Source: Ananas comosus (Eukaryota; Streptophyta; Magnoliopsida; Poales; Bromeliaceae). From it: a DNA stretch of 64,000 nucleotides. Shown here piece by piece: positions 32,896 to 43,690 of this stretch (its first letter is position 1; each line of letters opens with the position of its first letter). The stretch is taken from NCBI RefSeq assembly GCF_001540865.1, contig NC_033622.1, positions 5,697,077 to 5,761,076 of the forward strand. The letters are read 5' to 3'. A model generated the notes under the pieces. That model was not told the DNA's origin. It searched no databases and saw only the letters and a program-made list of their open reading frames with translations. Made by a program: the position numbers and the translations under genes.

Positions 32896-34530
32896 TCAAC
32901 GTTTCATCAAAGGGTGAAGCTTATAGAGTTGAGAAAGCTGATCATGAAGCCTCGCCCCTTCATCTTTCTTGACCTTCAATTGGGCTTGTACGAGGGTCCG
33001 TTGCTCAGACGTTTGAGCCAAGGCCAATTCGGCTGTAGCAAGTTCTTCTTTAAGATTAGAGATACGCTGTCGAAGAGCCGATTCTTGGTTTTTTAGAGAA
33101 TCATCTTGTTGACCCAAATCAGTGATTGGAATTGCCACTTCGAAAATTTTCGTCTTGAAATGATTAACCCGGTTGAAGTGGTGATCCAAAGATAAGAACT
33201 CGGCAGAGAAAGTTTGTTGCCGAGTCAAAAAGGAAGAGAGTTGAGAGGACAAGGTTTCCACAAAATATTTACCTGCGGGAGAAAGATCTGGCTAGTCTAC
33301 CAGGTCAAGAAGGAGTGCTCCAAGCCGAACGAATTGTTCCGTATTCCGAGCCAAAGAAGGAGGACCGCTACTATACAATTTTAGACACTCATTTAATCTT
33401 TGTTGAGTGTCAGCCGACATAACAATAGAAAAGTCTTCCTCTTCATTTGAATTAGGGCTTGAAGCCAATAAGTCTAGAAGAGAAACAGTCAACGGGTTTG
33501 CTGGTTCAAACACTGGTAAAGGAGCCGATGTTGAAGCTTCGGCTGAAGGTTCGGAAGGAGGAGCTATACCTATTTCTTTTTCTTTACTATCCCCTTCTCT
33601 CTGTTTTTCTTCACTCTCTTTCTCTTTTCCTTGTTCCTCTTCTTCTCTTCTTTTTAATTCTTCTTCTTCACTTCTTTCTCACTCACCTCTGTCATCTTCA
33701 ATTTCCTCCGGAGTTGACATCTTTTCCATTTCTTTCTTTTTCCTTACCTTCTCCACATCTTTCTCAACTTCTTCCTGTTTTTGTTCCACTTCTTGCTTCT
33801 TGTCAAGACGAGCTTCTTGGCAAGCTTGTCTTCAGTGTCAGATATTTTCTTCCCCAAGAACGAAGCGAAACGGACGCGAGAACTTCTTCCCGAAAGCGTC
33901 TGTTTTACCGAAGAAGAAAGTGGAGGTGATCCATTCGAAGCATTAGAAGAAAAGAAGTCAATCAAAATAGGCTGAGGATTTATCTCGGCTGAGATTGGTT
34001 CATTTAGAGATGATTGAGGAAGATTTTTCTCTGATGTGGGTGGAACTTCAACCGAAGATGCATCTTCAACGACTGTAGAAGCTAAGGAATGGATCTTCTT
34101 CACAACTAATTTGCGCCGCTTTAGGGGTGGCAGAGGAGTAGATTGTTCGGCTTCAATCGGTCGTTTCTCCAAACAGGGGACCGATGAAGTAGCTGGAACC
34201 AACTATATATAAATACATATGTGAGTCAAATGAATTATGCAAAGAAGAGACGACAAAAGTGAAAGGGCAAAACTCACTACAGAGGGGCAGGGTAAGCCAT
34301 CAGTATCTCAATCGGAGTTTTCTCCTGATTCTTCTTGAGTAGGTGCAGGGGGATCGAGTGAGAAATCCCAACTCGGATAAGGCACTACTACAACTAAATA
34401 AAATGAGCCGAAAAGAAGATTAAACATGAAAATAGATCAATTAGCAGGTAACATACTTTCTGGATAAAGAATTTTACGAAGCACCTGTGGCCTCCCATGC
34501 CCTAAATTAGGTTGTCCAAATATTGCTAAC
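32896..34530 (-). pseudogene. Antisense, apparently spliced ORF of the Tat element
   Basis: On the minus strand, opposite to gag-pol, codons continue over 1.6 kb. Candidate exons: upper end about 34530 to 34457 (GRPQVLRKILYPE, donor GTATGT), 34393-34278 (YPSWDFSLDPPAPTQEESG, acceptor TTTATTTAG, donor GTGAGT), and 34202 down to 32896 (acceptor TATATATAG; PCLEKRPIEAEQST ... LHPLMKR). Joined this way the phases agree. The protein is Ser/Pro-rich and then charged, with a coiled-coil-like end (NLKEELATAELALAQTSEQR). One TGA and a few frameshifts break it. Function unknown; such antisense ORFs are reported for Tat elements. Confidence 0.65.
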
Positions 34531-34886
34531 AATTACTAAATCATGCCCTAAATTAGGCTTACCTTAGTTTTCATCTGTGGATATGAACTCGACTTCGTGC
34601 TAATAGCATCTCTTTCAACTAATAAAATCACAATCATATATATAAGTTACGTCTACTTAACACAATGCTCAAGTGTAAATCATCGTGCACATATGCACTT
34701 AAAAGGAATTTAGATTTCTACTCACATCAATGCTAACATAATTCTTAGATGCTCATATACATATGCGTATAAATGTAAGTAGACATAGAAGGAAATCCGT
34801 TATTTTCGATGGCTCGAAACCCACCTCGACTTGCTACGTCGACTCTAGTAAGAATGATGCTACTCACGCGCTTTCCTTCTCTTCAC

Positions 34887-35550
34887 GATCGCCCGAAACA
34901 CTGAACACGACGAAATCTGCAAAATTATGATTGAAAAAGCAAACTTTCAAATTAGCCGCAATTCCCGCAAATTGAATGTTAGTTACCTTAGGTTGTGACT
35001 CACGGAACGTGTACGGCACTTAAATGCACGCTCTAGGACACCCTGCAAGCGTCAATTTGTCATTTAGAATCGCGAATCTTACTAATGGCTTCAATCATTC
35101 TCACAATTCCATTTCATTCATCTTTTCATTTTCTCTCTTCTTTTATCTGTAAGTTATGAGGAGCCCTAGGATCTTTTATCTAGATACTATCAAACACCTA
35201 GAGGGGGTGAATAGATGTAAAGGCCAAAAACCACAAATCTCAATGCGATAAAAATTAAATGCAGAAAATAAAAATCACACTGAGATTTACGTAGGAAAAC
35301 TCCAACTTGGAGTAAAAAACCTACGAGACTAACACGCGAAAAAATAATTCACTAAGAGAAAAGATTACAAGGTGATTCCCGACTCCACGGACTCGACCTC
35401 TCTTAACCTCCTATGAATCTCGCACAATCCTCCGGGTTGTCCACGCCCTCACGCTCGAATTCACGAACACCTCGCACACGTCCGAATCCACGAACGCCGT
35501 GCACACATCCGAATCCACGAACGCCACTCGAATCCACGAGCACACGATCC
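34887..35550 (-). repeat. 664-bp segment, inverted copy in hAT at 41366-42030
   Basis: GATCGCCCGAAACACTGAAC at 34887 is the complement of GTTCAGTGTTTCGGGCGATC ending at 42030. At the other end CACACGATCC (35541-35550) is the complement of GGATCGTGTG starting at 41366. The order is colinear throughout with scattered substitutions, 664 versus 665 bp. Confidence 0.9.
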
Positions 35551-35893
35551 GAATCCTCGAACCGTCTTCGATCACGCCAAATCCACGACGCCGTCCATGA
35601 AGAACATCATGATTATGGTGATCCTTCGCTTAAAGTAACGATGAAAACTAGAGAAGAATCTCTAAGCGAAGCATAGATCAATTCGACATATAGATATCAA
35701 TTTACAATATCTCGAATTGACCTAAAAGAGGTTAATTTGTAGAAAATAGATTTAGAACGAAATCCTAGCCTCTAGGGTTTCTCAAACATGTATTCTTATG
35801 ATCCTTAATCTGTAAGAGAAGCCCAATAGCTTATTTATAGACCTCAGAATCAATTAGAGTCGGATTAGAAAGATTTCGGAATTTTACACTGCA

Positions 35894-36030
35894 TACCGGT
35901 ACTGCATCAAGTTGGTACCAGTACCAGATAACGAAACGAAAAATTCCTCAGACCGCAATACCGGTTACCAGGCCGATGCCGTACCGAAACCAGCTGCAGT
36001 ACCGGTACCCTGCCGATGTAGTACCGGTAC
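35894..36030. repeat. Cluster of TACCGGTAC palindromes
   Basis: Exact TACCGGTAC at 35894-35902, 36000-36008 and 36022-36030, with diverged copies between (GTACCAGTACC, TACCGGTTACC, CGTACCGAAACC). Intervening words AGCTGCAGTA and CTGCA repeat. The same palindrome occurs in two unrelated gypsy LTRs of this window. Confidence 0.9.
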
Positions 36031-36299
36031 CAGCTGCAGTATCTAGAATTTGCATCATCTCGGGTCTCAAAAGTATCAAAACCATTTTCTAATCCATAAA
36101 TCATTGATATTCATGATTCTAATATCATAACTAAGCTTGAATCACCATATCATGAATTAAAACCTTACCTGAGCATCGTGATTCATGCCGTGAGATGTTT
36201 CTGAGTTCTCGAAGTCTTGGTTTCTTCAATCAACTTCAAACATGCACCGAACCCTTCAAGACTCCGACTCAAACCACGAAACTTGCCAACATAAAATAC

Positions 36300-36695
36300 T
36301 TAACATTATCTTCTACTTCTTTCTCTATTCGTTTTCTTTCTTTCCTTTCTTCCTCTTTTTCTCTCTCTTCTTTTCTTTCACTTTTTCTTTCTTTTTCATT
36401 TTGCCCCTGCAACAGCCCCTGCTACTGCTGCAGGAATTCTTGCAGTAGCAGCAGCAGCAGGAGGGGAGAGGAGAGAGGAAGTAGAAAGGGGAGGGAATGG
36501 AAGGAGAAAAGAAGGAAAAAAGAAAGGAAGGAAAAAAAAAGGGAAAGGAAGAAAAAAAAGATGATTTTTTTTTTTTTTACCTTTCTTTCCAATTCTCCTT
36601 CTTCTTCTTCTTCTTCTCTTTCTCTCTCTCTTTTGCTTTCTCTTTTCACCAGCTGAGAGAGGGAAAGGAAAAAGGATAAGAAGAGAGAAAATAAA
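36300..36695. repeat. Alternating polypyrimidine and polypurine tract
   Basis: Strand composition switches: CT-rich about 36310-36405, GCA/CAG repeats about 36417-36460, GA-rich about 36462-36565, T/CT-rich 36566-36647, GA-rich 36651-36692. The long Phe/Ser/Leu or Lys/Glu open frames here are composition artefacts and not genes. Positions 36700-37008 show nothing recognisable. Confidence 0.85.
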
Positions 36696-37479
36696 AAATA
36701 TATATTCTTCCACTACGTACCCTCTTTGAATCTCACACCACTTCAATTTTTTAATTGCACTTTAGTCCATTTCATGAACAAGTAGCCTAATGCGTCCGTT
36801 TTCGCATCAATTTCTCGCCAAAACAGATTCACCTCAATTATGCTCTCATGTTCACGCGCACACAAGCAGCAAAAGCCTGTATTTTACAATCTTGTACGCA
36901 TCGTATAGGTTGTTGTATGCTACCACTTCATGTGGGCAGAAAAAACTCTATCCGTTTGATGAGCCAATTGCATGTGCCTAGATGAGTCCCAATGCATGAT
37001 AGATAAGAGTGGTATCAAAGCCAAGAAAAATATTTCTAAGTTGTCATAATGAACCCTAAACTTTAGGATGACCATAGGGATTTAGGAGCTTGATCAAGGT
37101 GATGCGTCTTCTATTTTTTGGATAATCACATTGATAGCCAACAATGTGGTGTAGAGAAGAAGAAAGAATGCCCCTCAAGAACTTTTGCTTAATTAGGTCA
37201 AGTTCTTTTCTTGCGATGTATTGAGTTGAGCTAAATTATTGGGTCATATAGTTGGCCAATGTTGCTGTGTTCCATGGCGCCATAAGAACAACCCAAAACA
37301 AGATCTATAGTGGCACTATCCGAGGCACTTGAGCAATCATGTTCTACTGAAATCTGGGAGCTCCGCGACAAATGGCCGCACTAATTGGGATGGTTAAGAG
37401 GCAAGCTAAGGCCTTCCGATGCCAAGAGTAGTAGATCAATAAGCTCCACAAGTTCATATCACAGTAAGAAGGAGCTAGC

Positions 37480-38440
37480 AAGTGAGTCAAGAGCTGACTC
37501 CCAGACCCTCTATACAAAATATTGCTGAGGGCATTACAGTGGCAGTGGCACCAGTTTTTGCAGACTATGCACCAACAGGGGTGGTGATAGTTGCTCCCCT
37601 GAGGACGGACTCAAATACCTCCATCGGAGAGCACATAGCACTTGAGGCGGAGCAAAAGTGAGCTCAGGTGAGCCTCGCCAACTTTAAGTAGTTCAATCTA
37701 CTGACATACAACAAAGAAGCCATGGACCTATGGGTATTAGAGGCATGTGTCAACTCCATGGAGAAGTTTTTTGAGAACTTATACATTCTAGATCGGGAGA
37801 AGGTCCATTTGGTAGCACACTACTAGGATAAGGTGGCCTATCAATAGAGGAAAACAGCTAGGGCCAACCAACTCGCTAAGTCGCCACCCCCGACTTAGGA
37901 GGAGTTTTGAGGAATGATTTTGATGCTTTCTTCCCGACAGTGTAAAGCAACAATTGGAAGAGGATTTTAAGAATCTTCGCCAATAGAGCTGCATAATAAT
38001 GGAGTTTGAGCAGGAGTTTTTCCACGGTGTGAATTGCATTCCTTTCGTCCTCTAGGATGAGAGGAACAAGGCCCAGTACTTTGAGCATGGACTCTAACCA
38101 AGGATTTGCAAGATGGTCCAATCTCTCAATTTGCAAACCTTCTGAGAGGTTGTGGTTTGAGCATTGTTAGTTGAATGAGGTGAATCCGTAGTGCGCGGTG
38201 CATGGGAAGCCTATAAGAAGGGCAAGGAGAAGAAAGGATGCCAATCGAGCTTGAGGCAGCCTCCTAAGCATCTCCGCACACAATCTCAATCTTGTGGGTC
38301 CTATGTTACTCAACCCTAAGACAAGTGCGTGATTTATGGTGTGCATCACTGACCCCAGCAGTGTGATCACCGAGAGAGTAAGTGTTTTAGATGTGGTCAA
38401 CCGGGTCACCTAATAGCAAAGTACTATAGAGTGTGCATCT
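37480..38440 (+). pseudogene. Degenerate chromovirus gag
   Basis: Recognisable pieces are NKEAMDLWVLEACVNSMEKF, ENLYILDREKVHLVAHY, SRQCKATIGRGF and the zinc knuckle KCFRCGQPGHLIAKYY at 38382-38430, where the last Cys of CCHC reads Tyr. The homology to the gag at 12.85-13.12 kb (SSMEKLFENLVIPEREQVYL) fixes the identity. More than five stops. Confidence 0.8.
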
Positions 38441-38639
38441 CCAGCCCTATCTTCTCTTTCTATTCTATCAACCTCGGGACAATTTTGGGGGTTCCACCTA
38501 CTACTACATTAGTTGCACGCACGTCTACACTGTGACAGCCCGAGAGGTCTCGATAAGCACCCGTTGGTTGGGTGTTCGTTGCTCGAGTAGAGGGTCAACT
38601 CATAACTGATGACGTCATGGCATGTAATATTTAGTAAAT

Positions 38640-40430
38640 AATATAATATGTAGAGCATTACTCGATACAGGTGCATCACACTCATTCATTGGTCAGTCAT
38701 TTTCTCTTATTCATGAGATTAATATAGTAAAGGCCGCACCTACTAAATAGGTTCAAGTTTTCGATCATGCATTTTACGTCACTGACTATTTTCCTACCTG
38801 TCTGGCATGGATAGGCGACTAGATTACACCGTTGGACTTCTTAGTATTGACATGGATGGAGTATTTTAATGTAGTGTTGGGTATGTACAGTCTCTCAAGG
38901 TACTATGTTACTATTAATTGTGAGAGCTGGGTTATAGTTTTCCTAAAGCCTAGGTAAAAGGAATTTGTCTATCGGAAATGTAGAAGCTCGCTCTTCGCCA
39001 TGACCATGTCCAAATCACGAGCTAAGAGGTTGATTAATGGCAGGTGTGTAGCCGACTTAGTGACGTAGGTGGAAAATCGTGCAGAGATTCCATATTCTAG
39101 GGCATCCCCATAGCCTGAGAGTTTCCTAATGCATTTCCGAATAAGTTGCTTAAAATGCCATTAGATTAGAAGATTGAGTTTGTTATTGACTTGATTCTTG
39201 GGACCGCACTGATATCCAAAGCACCATGCCAGATGGTGCCAGCAGAATTAAGGGAGCTTAAAACCCAATTGCAAGATATCTTGAGAAGAATTTTATTAAG
39301 TAGATGTGTCATCAAGAGGAGCCCCAATGCTATTTGTCAAGGAAAAAGATAGGCCTCTATGGTTGTACGCAAACTACCGTGAACTCAATAAAATCATGAT
39401 TAAGAATAAGCCAAAAATTGATAATTTGTTCAATCAACTCCAAGGTCCCAATTATATTTAAATATCAACCTTCAGTCGGGATATCATCAATGAAAGATTA
39501 AACTGGAGAATGTGCACAAGATAGTATTCAAGACACAATATAGTCACTATGAGTTCACTATTATGCCATTCAAGCTTATCGATATTCCGACGGCTTTTAT
39601 AAATCTAATAAACCGCATTTTCAAACCTTTACTGAGCTGATTTGTCGCAATCTTTGTTAACAATATTTTGGTCTACTCTCGAAATAATAAAGAACACAAA
39701 TAGATACTTGAGACAAGTGTTACAAATCTTTGGGTAGAGGAAGATATTCACCAAGAAAAAAAAGAAAAAAATTTTGAATGTTGGCTTCGAAAAGTCATTA
39801 TTGGGACATATAATTTTCGAGATTGGGGAGGTATCAGTGGACCTAAAGAAGATTGAAGCAGTCAAGGGTTAGCACCGACTAACGAACATCACTAAGGATA
39901 GAAGCTTCCTTTAGTCTCATAGAATATTACCGATGGTTTGTGGAGGGGATCTCAAAAATTGCTACTTCACTTACGCATCTTACTTGTAAGGGGACAAAGT
40001 TCGTTCAAAATGACAACGATGATGATAGTTTCAAGTTGTTAGAGGACTAATTGATAAAGGCTCCATTTCTTGCCTTACCTCTAGCGGGAGAAATTTTTGT
40101 TGTGTATAGTGATGCATCGCATGATGATGTTGGGTATGTCCTAATGCAAGGTGGGAAAACCATTTTCCTATGGCTCTCAATAATTGAAAATTTATGAGAA
40201 AAATTACTCTACCAATGACCTAGAGCTAGCCGTGGTAACCATCACCCTCAAAGTTGTGGTGGCATTATTTGTGTGGCGACCATTGTGAGATCTACATGAA
40301 TCACAAAAGCATCGAGAATCTATTTATGTAGAAAGAATTAAATCTAAGGCAGCGTAGGTGGTTGGATTTACTAAAGAATTATGTCACCTGGGAAAAGCGA
40401 ATGCAATTGCGGATGCACTAAGCCAAAAGT
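38640..40430 (+). pseudogene. Degenerate chromovirus protease, RT and RNase H
   Basis: Protease: ALLDTGASHSFIGQSFS-like block at about 38650-38705. [22 protein letters not shown] (39330-39390), NLQSGYHQ, EFTIMPFKLI and FVAIFVNNILVYSRN at about 39640-39685, where the catalytic Asp-Asp is Asn-Asn. RNase H: SDASHD-like block at 40107-40125, DLELAVVTITLK, and GKANAIADALSQKS (40390-40435). Frames change repeatedly. No activity is possible. Confidence 0.8.
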
Positions 40431-40969
40431 CTATAAGAAATCAAGCTATGGTGATCGCGAGCCAAGTGTCGTTACAAGAGAAGATATGAGAGTTTGAGTT
40501 AGAAGTTGTGCACCCGATACCTTGGCAACAACTAACATTAGTGGTATAACTGACCTTGTAGGAGAAAATTAAAGAAAAGCAATTGTTTGTTTGTGAGGCT
40601 ACAAAAGCTACGGCTTGACATCGAAAATAGGTGTGTGGGAGAGTTTAGTATTGACTCTAGTGGATTTTTACAATTTCGGGATAGATTGTGCATACCGGAT
40701 GACTGGGAGTTGCAAGAAAAAGTTTTATGAGAAACAAATCGATTCCTGTATATAATTTACACTAATGGCACCAAGATATACAAGGACTTGAAAACATATT
40801 ATTGGTGGTCGGAAATGAAGAATGACGTTGAGCGCTACATGGCTTAATACTTGGTGTGCCAACAAGTGTACACGGAGCACCAACTTTCAATAAGCAAATT
40901 ACAAAGTCTACCTATACCTATTTGAAAGTACGAAAACATTGCCACGAACTTCATGATTAAGCGGGCTTC

Positions 40970-41118
40970 GATGTTGTTTGGGTAGTGGTGGATTCTGTTT
41001 TGTAGTGGTGGATTCATGTTTGCATTTTTCTTTGTGGATGAAGCATGCATGTTTTGTAGTGGTGGATGAAGTTTTTTCTTACTTTGTTTGTGCATCATGT
41101 TGTTTGGGTAGTGGTGGA
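40970..41118 (+). repeat. 127-bp tandem duplication within integrase
   Basis: GATGTTGTTTGGGTAGTGGTGGATTC at about 40970 recurs as CATGTTGTTTGGGTAGTGGTGGATAG at 41097. The stretch between repeats TTTGTAGTGGTGGAT twice more. This enlarges the VVWVVVD motif of the integrase. The hAT element inserted in the last GTGGTGGA. Confidence 0.7.
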
Positions 41119-42061
41119 TAGAGATGTCAATGGGTACGAATATCCGAAATTTTATCCGAACCTGAACCCGAATGAAGCGGATATATCCGATACTAAATGG
41201 ATATGGATTCGGATATGGATATCAAAAATAAAAATCCGACGGATATGGATTTTGGCTGTTCCCGACCCAAACCCGAACTCAAGCCGAACCCGAATTTATT
41301 TTGCATTATATATATATATATACCAGCACGGAGTCCGAACATCGAAAACAAAGTGGAAGCACGGAGGATCGTGTGCTCGTGGATTCGAGTGGCGTTCGTG
41401 GATTCGGACGTGTGCGTGGCATTCGTGGATTCGGACGTGTGCGAGGTGTTCGTGAATTTGAGCGTGAGGGCGTGGACAACCCAGAGGATTGTGCGAGATT
41501 CATAGGAGGTTAAGAGAGGTCGAGTCCGTGGAGTCGGTAATCACCTTGTAATCTTTTCTCTTAGTGAATTATTTTTTCGCGTGTTGGTTTCATGGATTTT
41601 TTACTCCAAGTTAGAGTTTTCCCACGTAAATCTCAGTATGATTTTTATTTTCTGCATTTAATTTTTATCGCATTGAGATTTGTGGTTTTTGGCCTTTACA
41701 CCTATTCACCCCCCTATAGGTATTTGATAGTATCTAGATAAAAGATCCTAGGGCTCCTCATAACTTACAGATAAAAGAAGAGAGAAAATGAAAAGATGAA
41801 TGAAATGGAATTGTGAGTATGATTGAAGCCATTAGTAAGATTCGCGATTCTAAATGCCAAATTGACGCTTGCAGGGCGTCCTAGAGTCTGCATTTCGGTG
41901 TCGTACACGTTCCGTGAGTCGCAACCTAAGGTAACTAACATTCAATTTGCGGGAATTGCGGCTGATTTGAAAGTTTGCCTTTTCAATCATAATTTTGAAG
42001 ATTTCGTTGTGTTCAGTGTTTCGGGCGATCGTGTTCAGTGTTTCGGAGGCCTTCGTGCTGG

Positions 42062-42120
<59 letters not shown>

Positions 42121-42374
42121 TTATATTTAAATTTGTATTTTAGAAATTTAGATTTAATATAATATATTTTGAAATATTGAAAAAAGAAATAATTGTTTCA
42201 GATTCAAATTTTCGGGTTCGGGTTTGGGTTCGGGTTTTGGATTTTTGGTCGGATTTGGATATGGATTTTTAAAATCAGTCGGTTTCGGATTCGGGTTCGG
42301 GTCTCGAGTTTGGAGTCGGGTTCGGGTTCGGGTTTTTGAAAATCCGCCCCGAATCCGACCCGTTGACATCTCTA
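41119..42374. mobile_element. Non-autonomous hAT element carrying foreign sequence
   Basis: Ends are TAGAGATGTCAATGGGT and, in reverse, TAGAGATGTCAACGGGT (17-bp terminal inverted repeats, one mismatch). The 8-bp TSD GTGGTGGA is at 41111-41118 and 42375-42382. An 8-bp TSD and TAGRGRTGTCAA-type ends are hAT features. Removing it joins the integrase reading VVVDQLTKSA. There is no transposase. The subterminal regions are rich in GGGTTCGG and CCGAACCC words; the interior 41366-42030 is a copy of 34887-35550, followed by an AT microsatellite (42066-42116). Confidence 0.93.
41385..41465. repeat. 27-bp minisatellite
   Basis: Three units of the type GTTCGTGGATTCGGACGTGTGCG occur in a row, degenerate in the third. 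The related array in inverted orientation lies at about 35450-35540. A multiple of three keeps an open frame, but no protein family is recognised. Confidence 0.8.
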
Positions 42375-42479
42375 GTGGTGGACCAACTAACCAAATCGGC
42401 TTTTTTTTTTTTAACTGGTTCACATCACATGGTCTAAGAACAAGTTGGCCGCCTTCATGGAATAGCAGTATCAATTGTT

Positions 42480-42640
42480 CCGACCGTCCCTAGCGTAAGT
42501 AGCAAAAGGCTTAGTGGTTGGTACCCGAGACCCAAATTCGAATCCTAGTTGATTCACATTTCCAGCTAAGTTTATTTCTAAATGAAATAAACGAAGCGGG
42601 TAGCATGCTACCTTTCTCTCAAAAATTAAAAAAAAAAAAA
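42480..42640 (+). mobile_element. Second copy of the tRNA-derived SINE
   Basis: Colinear with 6061-6214: CCGACCGTCCCTAGCG, box A-like TAGCAAAAGGCTTAGTGG, box B-like AATTCGAATCC, TTCTAAATGAAATAAACGAA, then an A-rich tail (AAAAATTAAA plus an A run to 42640). A long TSD is not evident; only GTTC is shared at both flanks. It interrupts the degenerate integrase. Confidence 0.88.
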
Positions 42641-43075
42641 GTTCTGGATCCTGATACACGCATTATGAAAGAGTTTGCATAAGACTCTTCACACGTACCT
42701 CGATTTCATAACAAAGTATCATCCTTAAAGTGATTACTAACCAAATACTCAAGGATATGTTATGAGCGATATCCTCGACTTTGAAAGTTGATGACACCAA
42801 TATCTAGCTATAGCAGAGTTAGCCTATAACAGTATCTTACAACTAAGTATTAGAATGACACCATATGATGTCATGTATGGAAGAAAGTGTCGATCTCCAT
42901 TGCATCGGAGTGAGGTACGCGAAAAGATTACTTTAGGCCCCAGTATGGCACAAGAAGCCTAGGAAAAGTTCCACATCACGCGTCAAAGGTTGTTGATGGC
43001 GCAAAGCTAACATAAGAGTTATTATGATAAGCATTTTAATAAATTTTTTAATGATATTATTTTAGTTGTCCTTCT

Positions 43076-43690
43076 ATATTCTATTCTCTATCTAATCCTA
43101 ACAGACTCAACATTACTAAGATTTGTGTCTCTTGCTGAAATAATTTTAACATAGTTTCTGGCTAACATTACCGCCAGCAGTGTTCTGACACTCCAAGAAA
43201 TGGAGATTTAATAATCATAGGATCAATAGTTGGCATGCCCGATCTGGTTTGTCTCTGTGGACACCGTAAGTAAACAACAAGACTAATAGCAAAATGTAAA
43301 TGTTGAGAATTAGTAGGAATGGTTCCTAATGATTTACACTCAAGCGAAGTATGATACTGGGGAGCTCGCATGAGAAATACGTGAAGAAATGGTTCCTCAA
43401 AGCAGTTATCGGTTAGGGTAAATCAAGTTCAAATACCATTTTAAGCTATTTTTTGTTCAAGTGTGGCAACATTGAAGTATGAATCTCACATACTTTTTAT
43501 GAACTAAAAATTTTAATTTTTTTTGAAAAAAAAGGTGGCGTGTTATTTAGTTTATTCATTAGATAGATGAACTAAGCAACAGATTTAAGACAATAAGGCC
43601 TCTCGCAGAAAAAATAAAAATAAAAATAAAAATAAAAATTTCTTTCAAGCTCCTATAGAGCCGTACAATATTTTCCACCTATGACGCCCA
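43076..43690. other. Spacer without recognisable gene
   Basis: AT-rich sequence with short homopolymers (43518-43534) and an AAAAAT repeat (43612-43640). A 67-codon minus-strand open frame at 43371-43168 has no recognisable motif. Confidence 0.45.

Larger units (their letters stand above)
9180..34540 (+). mobile_element. Tat-lineage Ty3/gypsy retrotransposon with nested insertions
   Basis: The parts are 5' LTR (about 9180-9844), leader motif (9845-9868), gag start (9902-10250), gag continuation (22995-24350), gag-pro linker and protease (24353-26319), RT first part (26445-27220), RT second part and RNase H (30062-30990), archaeal-type RNase H (31030-31438), integrase (31477-32750) and an antisense ORF region (32896-34530). 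Two RNase H domains and an antisense ORF between integrase and the 3' LTR are known traits of the Tat lineage. The chromovirus at 10251-22994 and the solo LTR at 27226-30056 interrupt it. No 3' LTR is recognised, so the right end is probably lost or interrupted near 34.5 kb. Confidence 0.85.
34560..36200 (-). repeat. Unidentified retroelement-like segment
   Basis: No protein is recognised. It contains a CACCTAGAGGGGGTGAATAG motif (35201-35220), which I know as a frequent plant repeat sequence, a 27-bp minisatellite (about 35450-35540), and the cluster of TACCGGTAC palindromes at 35894-36030. The part 34887-35550 recurs inverted within the hAT element at 41366-42030. It may be the leader or LTR of an LTR element pointing left. 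Boundaries are not clear. A 16-bp repeat CATGCCCTAAATTAGG lies at its left edge (34496 and 34543). Confidence 0.45.
37009..43075 (+). mobile_element. Highly degenerate chromovirus, split by hAT and SINE
   Basis: A Met-tRNA PBS-like TGGTATCAAAGCC (37011-37023) is followed by gag (about 37480-38430), protease (about 38655), RT (39250-39970), RNase H (40050-40420), integrase zinc domain (about 40700-40900) and integrase core (40910-41118, then 42383-43075). The core is interrupted by the hAT element (41119-42374) and the SINE (42480-42640). Nearly every block has stops or shifts. LTRs are not recognised. It is older than the chromovirus at 10251. Confidence 0.85.

Noticed and set aside
33407..33946. 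179-codon Ser/Leu/Phe-rich plus-strand frame
   Set aside because: It is the complement of the Lys/Glu-rich part of the antisense ORF; composition explains the lack of stops.
36195..36746. Long frames rich in Phe/Ser or Arg/Lys on both strands
   Set aside because: They are produced by polypyrimidine/polypurine tracts with no stop codons.
38531..38645. TGTGACAGCCCGAGAGG, resembling an LTR start
   Set aside because: No matching end or TSD, and protease coding sense continues around it.
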